A stretch of DNA of 11,152 nt, taken from an uncultured Treponema sp. (GTDB lineage: Bacteria > Spirochaetota > Spirochaetia > Treponematales > Treponemataceae). Positions 5,242 to 11,152 of this stretch are shown here, piece by piece. The notes beneath the pieces are model-generated. The model saw only the letters and a program-made list of their open reading frames with translations. It made no database searches and was not told where the DNA came from. The stretch spans positions 1 to 11,152 of the forward strand of contig CALFIX010000029.1 of the NCBI GenBank assembly GCA_937877515.1, read 5' to 3'. The translations under genes and the position numbers were made by a program. Every line of letters begins with the position of its first letter. The first letter of the stretch is position 1.

Positions 5242-8200
5242 ATGAAAGTAAAAATTAGTAAGAGAGTAAAATTTATTTTCTTAAGTGTGTGTGTATTTTT
5301 TTATGCTGTCTTTTCCACAAGTGCACGTTCTGGACTTTTAGCAGGAGAAAAAAATATAAGGTATATTCAAACACAATATTTTGACATAATTTACCCAGAG
5401 TCTAGTACTGCTTCTGCATCTCATTTAGCACTACATGCAGATAGCATTTATGATGAAATTTGTGAAGCTTACGGAGTAGATTTTAGGCGTCATATTCCAG
5501 TTACAATTTCTTCTTCCAGCGACTACTTTAATGCGTATTTTTCTATTGTTCCGTTTTGCCACATTGTACTTTTAGATACTCTTCCTACAGAAGACATGCT
5601 TGTACAGAATGATAACATTTTAAATACGTTTAGACATGAATTAACTCATGCTGTTACCATGACGTATTCATCTGAGGAGTTTCAAAAGATTCAAAATGCT
5701 ATTGGAGATATTTACAATTTTCAGGTTTTTCCTGTAACAGGATTTTTAGCAGAAAGCGCAACTGTCAGCTTTGAAAGTCAAAATGGAGAAGGAAGACTAA
5801 ACGACGGGTATTATTTACATACATCTAGACAGGCAAAATTGCAGGATGCTTTTCCAAGCTATAAAGATGTTACAGGCTTTAGAGACATTTATCCATCTGG
5901 AAGCTATTACACATTTGGAGGAGTATTTGCAGGGTGGCTTCAGGAAAAATATGGAATGCAAAAATATGCTTCCTGGTGGTACTGGTGTGTAAATGGTAAA
6001 GATAAAAAATCTGGTTTTGAGTTTCGCACCTATGAAGGCTATTTTAAAAATGCTTATGGTTTTTCTTTAAAGCAGGCATGGAATGAATTTTATGAAGAAT
6101 TAAAAGTTCCTGACTGTATTCCAAATCCGTTGGAAGAGAAAGGTGTAAATGCCTTATTTAATAATGCAATTGGAGAGCGGTATGCTTTATATTCAACTGT
6201 AAAAACAGAAAATGGCTATGCCTTGCTATACGCAAAAGAAAGTAATAATGGCGTCTGGTTAAAAACTTTTACAGATGATGGGTTAGCTCAAAAAGATCAA
6301 AAGCTTTTTTCTAAAAGTGCATTACAAAATTTAAGTGCTTCTAGTGATGGACGTTTTTTAGCTGTTACTTCTCTTAATTGCAATCATGCAAATTATAAAA
6401 ATGAAGTTAGGGTTTATGATTTAAAAAACAGATGCTGGGTAAAAAATGTAAGGCTGAACCTTAGAGATGCAACCGTAGTTTGCAGTGAAAACAGATGGTA
6501 TTTGTGCGGAATAAAAGTTTTGGGGCAGACAGAGGTTTTAAAAGTTTATGAGCTTATGCCCGGAAAGAATGGGAAAGTTATAAGTTTTAGTTCTGTTTAC
6601 TCTAAAGAGCTTCCCCGTGGCGAAATGCTTTACAGCTTGTGCGATGCGTCGGGCACGGCGTTTACAGAGGGGTATAAAGCTTACACAGAAGCCTTTGAGA
6701 CATCTGATGACGGCAAAGCTTACGAGGGGGCTCTGCTTGGGGGCCTTTACAAAAGAGGCTTAGAGTGGACTTTCTGTTCTGTAAGTGGTTTTGAAAATGA
6801 AAACATTGTCTGGAAAGAAACAAAGCTTCCTTTTAATGGTATGAGGCTTCGTTCTTTAAGAGCAGGTTTTGATGAGAATAAAAATAATGTGCTTACATTT
6901 ACATGGTGTACAAAAGAAAACTTCCCTCGCTTTGGAATTTTAAAAAATTATAGTAGTGATAGTGTAGAAGTTTCTTTAATGAATGAAGAAATTTCTGGCG
7001 GAGTTTATACTCCATTTTTATGTGGAAAAACTTTATATTTTACAGGTAACTTTGTTAACGATAAAAAAGCATTTTCTAGAGAATTAAGTTTATTCAATAC
7101 AGAAAACTTTAAATGTTCGTCAAATATAAAAGAAGTAGAAGAGACTAAAGAAGCCATAGCTAGTGAGGAAGAGAAAAAAGTTTTAGACTCATCTTTACCT
7201 TATAAAAAACTTTATAACAATCGCGGAATAATTATTCCTTTTTCTACGCTATACCAATTTGATAATGAACTTTCAACAACAGCTACGTATTCAGTGCCAG
7301 GTATTACATACATAACTGGTAATCCTTGGGATAGTGAACAGCTTTACATAACAGCAGGTTTTGATGCTTTAAGTCTTTCTGGTGGAGTAGGTTTTTCTTT
7401 TACAGGAAGCACTTCTACAGGCATGGGAACACCCATTTTTTCTTATGCATTTAATCCGAATATTGTTTTTGATGCATCAGGTTTTAAACAAACTTATGAT
7501 TCAATTTCTTTACAGGAACAGTTTTCTCTCTTTAATCATTCTTCTATTGCCCTTGTAGAAGAAAATATTTTGTTTATGGGTAGAAGTCATACTGAAGAAG
7601 ATTCTTTAAGAGCTTCAAATTGGCTTTTAGAAGCTGAAAATTTGGAGTTTAGTGATTTACTAAAGTTATTTGGTATGAATGCTTCTAGCGATTCAACTTC
7701 TTACTTTACAGACCTTTGGGGTGTAAAGAGTGTGTTTTCTACAATACATTCTGTTGGTAGTGGTCATTACGAAAAAGCAGGTTTCCAGTTTGGCTTACAG
7801 TATGCAGGCTATTACCTTACTTCGTTTAACAACTTTACAGGAGGCTCTTTTTATAGTGAACTTACTCCTTCTGTTGTATTACGTGTTCCAAGATTAATTC
7901 CTGTAAGCTGTGTGCAAGGTCTTACTTATAATTTACCTCTCATCATAGAAGCTGATTATACACCTAGCTTAAAAAAATTGTTTAGCTATGAAGCTGAGAT
8001 AGTTTTATTTGCAAAAGAAATTCAAAGAGGCTTACCTTTAGCAACATTCGTAAATCGCCTCGAACTTTTAGCAGATTATTCAGGTTATATGTTTAATTTA
8101 AATGAAAACTTTGAAATTTTTAAGATGGCAGAAGATTTAAGTTCTTTAAGTGAATCTAATTTACGAGATAGTGTAGCTTTAAAAGTGCTTTTTACAGGCG

Positions 8201-8325
8201 GAATAAATACAGGAACTTTAGTAAACTCTCCTCTCTCTTTTGGTCTAAGTGTGGAGTATAAGATTCATAGAGAAACAGGTTCTAGTCCTATTGCTATTTC
8301 CGTTGCTACATCTTCAAAGTTTTAG
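5242..8325 (+). CDS. exported gluzincin metalloprotease with propeller-like middle and C-terminal outer-membrane barrel
   Basis: The protein has 1027 residues. A signal peptide covers residues 1-28 (KRVKFIFLSVCVFFYAVFSTSA). A peptidase-MA-like zinc protease domain follows (about 30-310). HELTH at 132-136 supplies two zinc His and the catalytic Glu (E133). FLAESATVSFES, with E171, fits the W-x-x-E-G-x-A block that gives the third zinc ligand. Next is a YTFGGVFAGWLQEKYG helix of the kind found in this family. Residues about 310-630 have short beta-rich blocks such as SASSDGRFLAV (around 366-376), like TolB/PD40 propeller blades. After an acidic linker (EVEETKEAIASEEEKKV) residues about 654-1027 alternate polar and hydrophobic residues, and the chain ends in Phe, as in outer-membrane barrels. 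I infer a protease tethered in or facing the outer membrane; the target is unknown. The start at 5242 is chosen over 5194: AGAGGA lies 5 bases before it, and 5194 lies in the tRNA terminator and spoils the signal peptide. No clear promoter of its own is visible. Bases 6601-6780 are unusually GC-rich. Confidence 0.8.
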   Translation: MKVKISKRVKFIFLSVCVFFYAVFSTSARSGLLAGEKNIRYIQTQYFDIIYPESSTASASHLALHADSIYDEICEAYGVDFRRHIPVTISSSSDYFNAYFSIVPFCHIVLLDTLPTEDMLVQNDNILNTFRHELTHAVTMTYSSEEFQKIQNAIGDIYNFQVFPVTGFLAESATVSFESQNGEGRLNDGYYLHTSRQAKLQDAFPSYKDVTGFRDIYPSGSYYTFGGVFAGWLQEKYGMQKYASWWYWCVNGKDKKSGFEFRTYEGYFKNAYGFSLKQAWNEFYEELKVPDCIPNPLEEKGVNALFNNAIGERYALYSTVKTENGYALLYAKESNNGVWLKTFTDDGLAQKDQKLFSKSALQNLSASSDGRFLAVTSLNCNHANYKNEVRVYDLKNRCWVKNVRLNLRDATVVCSENRWYLCGIKVLGQTEVLKVYELMPGKNGKVISFSSVYSKELPRGEMLYSLCDASGTAFTEGYKAYTEAFETSDDGKAYEGALLGGLYKRGLEWTFCSVSGFENENIVWKETKLPFNGMRLRSLRAGFDENKNNVLTFTWCTKENFPRFGILKNYSSDSVEVSLMNEEISGGVYTPFLCGKTLYFTGNFVNDKKAFSRELSLFNTENFKCSSNIKEVEETKEAIASEEEKKVLDSSLPYKKLYNNRGIIIPFSTLYQFDNELSTTATYSVPGITYITGNPWDSEQLYITAGFDALSLSGGVGFSFTGSTSTGMGTPIFSYAFNPNIVFDASGFKQTYDSISLQEQFSLFNHSSIALVEENILFMGRSHTEEDSLRASNWLLEAENLEFSDLLKLFGMNASSDSTSYFTDLWGVKSVFSTIHSVGSGHYEKAGFQFGLQYAGYYLTSFNNFTGGSFYSELTPSVVLRVPRLIPVSCVQGLTYNLPLIIEADYTPSLKKLFSYEAEIVLFAKEIQRGLPLATFVNRLELLADYSGYMFNLNENFEIFKMAEDLSSLSESNLRDSVALKVLFTGGINTGTLVNSPLSFGLSVEYKIHRETGSSPIAISVATSSKF

Positions 8326-8353
8326 ATAAATGGGAATAAGAAAATATATTGTG

Positions 8354-8368
8354 TACAATTAAATTGTA
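8354..8368. promoter_or_regulatory. 15-bp perfect palindrome before trxB: operator or terminator stem
   Basis: TACAATT-A-AATTGTA is a perfect 7-1-7 inverted repeat that ends one base before the trxB -35 box. The 7-1-7 layout is that of Fur/PerR-type operators, and trxB is a plausible redox-controlled gene, but the bases do not match a known consensus in register. The same palindrome can also be the top of a longer imperfect AT-rich hairpin (TTGT 8349-8352 with ACAA 8372-8375, and A/T arms outside) followed by seven T (8379-8385). That would make it a weak terminator for the upstream gene, overlapping the trxB promoter. Both readings are open. Confidence 0.4.
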
Positions 8369-8397
8369 TTGACAAATATTTTTTTGTGTGCTAGGAT
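8369..8397 (+). promoter_or_regulatory. promoter of trxB-nagZ, probably leaderless
   Basis: A consensus TTGACA (8369-8374) and TAGGAT (8392-8397) are separated by 17 bases. Six bases (AAAAAC) separate the -10 box from the ATG at 8404, so the transcript should begin at the start codon. An AGGA at 8393-8396 would be a well-placed ribosome binding site, but it lies inside the -10 box and would not be transcribed from this promoter. Confidence 0.75.
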
Positions 8398-8403
8398 AAA
8401 AAC

Positions 8404-9342
8404 ATGGAAAACAAAGATTTTAACTTTATTATTATTGGTGCAGGTCCTGCTGGTCTTACCGCAGCTCAATATGCTTCTAGAGCAAATATAAAAACTCTGC
8501 TTATTGATCAAAGCTTACCAGGCGGGCAGGTTACAAATATTTTTAACTTAGAAAATTATCCTGGTGTTTTTCCAAGTGTAAATGGATATGCCTTTATAGA
8601 AAATATGAAAAATCAGGCTACAAGTTTTGGAGCAACTATAATACAAACCATTGTTTCTTCAATAGATAAGATTGGAAAAAATTTTGTTGTAAAAACTTCT
8701 AATGGCGAATTTTCTTCTCCTACTTTACTTTTAGCAACGGGTGCAGAACATAGAAAACTCGGAGCTATTGGTGAAAAAGAATTTGAAGGACGTGGAGTGT
8801 CTTATTGTGCAACTTGCGACGGGCCTTTCTTTAGAAATAAAGATGTAATAGTTGTGGGAGGAGGAGATAGTGCCTGTGATGAAGCAACTTATCTTTCTAC
8901 TTTGTGTTCTCATGTAACCATTGTGCATAGAAAAGGGCAGTTTAGGGCTCAGAAAAAAGTTGCAGAGCGTGTTTTAAGTAATCCAAAAATTACAGTGTGT
9001 TTTAATTCATCTGTAAAAGAAATAAAAGGTGAAAAGAAAGTTTCTTCTGTAGAACTTTTAGACACTGTAACTGGAGAAACTAGAGAACTAGAAACAAGTG
9101 CTGTGTTTATTTTTGTAGGAATGATTCCACGCACTTCTTTAATGTCTACACTTAAGACCGACGAAAATGGTTATATTATAACAGATGAAGATATGCACAC
9201 GTCTGTTCCTGGTCTTTATGCAGCAGGTGATGTTCGCTCTAAAAGTTTTAGACAAATTGTTACAGCTTGTGCAGATGGAGCGATTGCGGCACACGAGGCA
9301 GAAAAATATGTACGCGAAATGAATAACGAGGTGTATAAATAA
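8404..9342 (+). CDS. trxB: thioredoxin reductase (NADPH)
   Basis: This FAD flavoenzyme passes electrons from NADPH to thioredoxin in the cytoplasm. It is 312 residues, close to the usual bacterial length. The FAD site GAGPAG lies at residues 12-17. The redox pair CATC lies at 135-138, the same positions as in the E. coli enzyme. The NADPH-domain glycine loop GGGDSA lies at 152-157. H175-R176 and R181 correspond to the residues that bind the NADPH 2'-phosphate, with K177 in place of the usual second Arg. AAGDVR near the C-terminus is the second FAD motif. It is the first gene of an operon: its TAA overlaps the ATG of the GH3 gene by one base. The pairing with a cell-wall glycosidase is unusual and may reflect only shared transcription. 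No thioredoxin gene is in the window. Confidence 0.95.
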   Translation: MENKDFNFIIIGAGPAGLTAAQYASRANIKTLLIDQSLPGGQVTNIFNLENYPGVFPSVNGYAFIENMKNQATSFGATIIQTIVSSIDKIGKNFVVKTSNGEFSSPTLLLATGAEHRKLGAIGEKEFEGRGVSYCATCDGPFFRNKDVIVVGGGDSACDEATYLSTLCSHVTIVHRKGQFRAQKKVAERVLSNPKITVCFNSSVKEIKGEKKVSSVELLDTVTGETRELETSAVFIFVGMIPRTSLMSTLKTDENGYIITDEDMHTSVPGLYAAGDVRSKSFRQIVTACADGAIAAHEAEKYVREMNNEVYK

Positions 9343-11051
9343 TGCATTTATGCTACCTAAAGCGTTTTTTGTTTTTTTTCTTGCCATTTATTTTTTGCAT
9401 AAGCTCTGTTTTTGCAGAGCTTCCTGAATCAATAGATTTTTGGAGTAATTACCCAAATGATGTTTTGTCAGATGCAATTGTAGAACGCATGACTGATGAA
9501 GAACTGCTTTCTCAAATTTTAATGTTTGGCTGGGCAGGGGCTGAACCAAGTGATTTATTAAATGCCTGGGTTACAGACCGAGGACTAGGTAGTGTAAAAG
9601 TTTTTGGCTGGAATACAGATGATATTCAGCAAGTTGCAAAATCTGTACGCCTTTTACAGCAAGAAGCTCAAGAGCGTCGTTTTAAAATACCTCTCTTTGT
9701 TGCAACCGACCAGGAAGGTGGTCTTATAAGGCACGTAAAAGGAGAGACAAGCTATACTCCAGGTAACCTTGCTATAGGTGCTTCTGGGTACCCCATAGAT
9801 GCATATTATTCAGGTTATTATATAAATAAAGAAATAAAAGCTTTAGGCATAAATATGAATTTTGCTCCAACTGTAGATTTATATTCTAACTTAAAGTCTA
9901 CAGTAATCGGTTCTCGTTCTTTTGGAAGCAATCCTTATAATGCTGCAATAATGGGTGTTGCTTTTGCAAAGGGGTCTATGGATGCAGGTGTTATTCCAAC
10001 TGCAAAACATTTTCCTGGTCACGGAGATACAAGTTTAGACAGTCACGGACGTCTTCCTCAAATAGATATTGACTGGTATACGATGAAAAACAGAGAACTT
10101 GTTCCATTTAAAAGCATAATAGAAGCAGAAATTCCTGCCATAATGAGCGGTCATCTGTCTTTTCCAAAAATAGAGAGTGACGGAACACCGGCTTCTTTAA
10201 GTTATAAATTTTTAACAGAAATCTTACGTGGAGAACTTGGCTACAAAGGTCTCATCATTACAGACGATATGATGATGAACGGTGCTACAATTTTTGCAGG
10301 TAGCGTGCACAAAGCTTTTACAATGGCAATAGAAGCCGGAAACGATATTATTATTTCTTCTACAACCGCTTCTTTAGGTGACCCACTTTGGACCCGGAAC
10401 CTGGAATTAATGAGGACAAATGAAGATTTTAAGGCTCGAGTAATGGACGCTGCAAGAAGAGTTATAAATGCTAAGCTTGTTTATTTTAAAAGCGAAAACG
10501 CAGCTCCTCTTTTTCCTGATGAAGGAAAAATTTACGAAAGCATTCCAGATAAGGAAGGTCAGAAATTCTTTTTAGAGCAGGCCTGCCGTTCTATAAGTGT
10601 ATTAAAGGGAAGTGAATTTTTACCCTATAAGCCCGAAGAAAATGAAAAGGTTTTAATAGCTGGTCCTTTTTTAGCTTTGTACAATGAGGGAAAAAAACGT
10701 TATCCAAACGCTTCAACTTTCCATTATAGCTATGAATTAAATTCGGATGACAGCAATTATGATGAATGGAATGCAACTCGCTTTGAATGGGTTTGCAGAA
10801 GTTACGACACAATAATCATAAATGTTTACAATGAGCATACGGCAAATATTGCTCGCCGGTTGCGTTATGCAGGAAAAAAGGTAATTGTTCTTTCTATACT
10901 TTCTCCTGTGTTTGTAATGAATGATATGGATTTTGCAGACATAATTCTGTGTGGATATTCATATTCTGATTTTTCGTTTGCAGCTTTGTTTGGTGCATTG
11001 AATGGTGAGTTTACCCCTAAAGGTCTTGTGCCTCTTGAAGAAGCTAGGTAA
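9342..11051 (+). CDS. nagZ: exported GH3 beta-N-acetylhexosaminidase, NagZ type
   Basis: The family removes terminal beta-N-acetylglucosamine from muropeptides or other glycans. The NagZ signature KHFPGHGDTSLDSH covers residues 222-235; D233 and H235 match the Asp-His acid/base pair of this subfamily. IITDDMMM holds the likely nucleophile D308. The protein is 569 residues long, with an extra C-terminal domain (about 385-569) containing paired beta-alpha units and an FGALNGEFTPKGLVPL end, as in the two-domain Bacillus type. It is not like the short (~340-residue) cytoplasmic enzyme of proteobacteria. A signal peptide (hydrophobic residues 7-22, cleavage probably after VFA at about residue 25) places it in the periplasm or, if sorted onward, at the surface. 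Its ATG overlaps the trxB stop (TAATG), and GAGG (9328-9331) inside trxB is the ribosome binding site with 10-base spacing. No terminator is seen before the downstream tRNA promoter. Confidence 0.9.
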   Translation: MHLCYLKRFLFFFLPFIFCISSVFAELPESIDFWSNYPNDVLSDAIVERMTDEELLSQILMFGWAGAEPSDLLNAWVTDRGLGSVKVFGWNTDDIQQVAKSVRLLQQEAQERRFKIPLFVATDQEGGLIRHVKGETSYTPGNLAIGASGYPIDAYYSGYYINKEIKALGINMNFAPTVDLYSNLKSTVIGSRSFGSNPYNAAIMGVAFAKGSMDAGVIPTAKHFPGHGDTSLDSHGRLPQIDIDWYTMKNRELVPFKSIIEAEIPAIMSGHLSFPKIESDGTPASLSYKFLTEILRGELGYKGLIITDDMMMNGATIFAGSVHKAFTMAIEAGNDIIISSTTASLGDPLWTRNLELMRTNEDFKARVMDAARRVINAKLVYFKSENAAPLFPDEGKIYESIPDKEGQKFFLEQACRSISVLKGSEFLPYKPEENEKVLIAGPFLALYNEGKKRYPNASTFHYSYELNSDDSNYDEWNATRFEWVCRSYDTIIINVYNEHTANIARRLRYAGKKVIVLSILSPVFVMNDMDFADIILCGYSYSDFSFAALFGALNGEFTPKGLVPLEEAR

Positions 11052-11081
11052 ATCTTATTAGGTAAATCTTATTAGGTAAAT
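11045..11081. repeat. 14-bp tandem repeat, about 2.6 copies
   Basis: The unit TAGGTAAATCTTAT occurs at 11045-11058 and 11059-11072 and again for its first nine bases at 11073-11081. The first copy includes the last sense codon and the TAA of the GH3 gene; the last copy runs to two bases before the -35 box of the next tRNA. Copies are identical, suggesting recent duplication by slippage. Confidence 0.9.
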
Positions 11082-11082
11082 G

Positions 11083-11111
11083 TTGACACTGTTTTTGTAA
11101 AGCCTTAGAAT
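11083..11111 (+). promoter_or_regulatory. promoter of the terminal tRNA gene
   Basis: TTGACA (11083-11088) and TAGAAT (11106-11111) are separated by 17 bases, with transcription expected near 11118, about five bases before the mature tRNA. It has the same TTGACA-17-bp design as the tRNA-Cys promoter. Confidence 0.8.
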
Positions 11112-11122
11112 ACGGTGCCTTT

Positions 11123-11152
11123 GCGGTTGTAGTACATCGGTAGTACCCGGGC
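11123..11152 (+). tRNA. 5' part of a tRNA, probably tRNA-Gly (cut by window end)
   Basis: The 30 visible bases give a 5' acceptor strand GCGGTTG, TA, a D arm GTAC-ATCGGTA-GTAC, one C, and CGGGC, the 5' half of the anticodon stem. The GCGG start and this D arm are typical of bacterial tRNA-Gly. The anticodon lies beyond the window, so identity rests on resemblance. Confidence 0.65.

Noticed and set aside
1..11152. CRISPR array, transposase, integrase or phage genes
   Set aside because: None were found; the only tandem repeat is the 14-bp repeat at 11045-11081, without spacers.

Overview
The window looks like chromosomal DNA of a low-GC, fermentative spirochaete, most likely a Treponema. This is inference, not proof. 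The supporting signs are low GC in most genes, a GTP-type PEP carboxykinase, a relaxed spirochaete-style lipobox, an unusual periplasmic glycosidase and outer-membrane protein pair, and a tRNA-Cys gene without an encoded CCA end. No phage, transposase, CRISPR array or plasmid functions are visible.

Layout, left to right. Bases 1-240 hold the end of an unrecognised + strand gene that converges on a minus-strand pair: a three-helix membrane protein (184-480) translationally coupled to a zinc-ribbon Nudix hydrolase (480-1064). A 339-base gap (1065-1403) carries the Nudix promoter, a GC-rich repeat-like segment and the promoter and leader of pckG. pckG (1404-3266) ends at a strong intrinsic terminator. 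A minus-strand GNAT acetyltransferase (3387-3972) is split by a frameshift in a run of eight A. Divergent from it is a lipoprotein with a TM1410/GH114-like barrel (4086-5069). Its stop codon overlaps the promoter of tRNA-Cys (5107-5178), which is followed by its own terminator. Close behind comes a 1027-residue exported protein (5242-8325) that joins a HELTH metalloprotease domain, a propeller-like middle and a probable outer-membrane beta-barrel. trxB (8404-9342) and an exported NagZ-like GH3 enzyme (9342-11051) form a two-gene operon with a TAATG overlap. A 14-bp tandem repeat, a consensus promoter and the first 30 bases of a tRNA, probably tRNA-Gly, close the window.

The genes do not form one obvious pathway. 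pckG is central metabolism, and its codon choice suggests high expression. The envelope group (lipoprotein glycosidase, metalloprotease-barrel protein, periplasmic GH3) suggests handling of surface or wall glycans and proteins. trxB supplies thiol reduction.

The observations most worth checking are: (1) three genes (Nudix, GH114-like lipoprotein, trxB) have a -10 hexamer exactly 6 nt before the ATG, which predicts leaderless mRNAs; (2) the GNAT gene is repaired by removing one A from an A8 tract; (3) the metalloprotease-propeller-barrel protein; (4) a 15-bp perfect palindrome abutting the trxB -35 box, which may also be part of a terminator overlapping the promoter.
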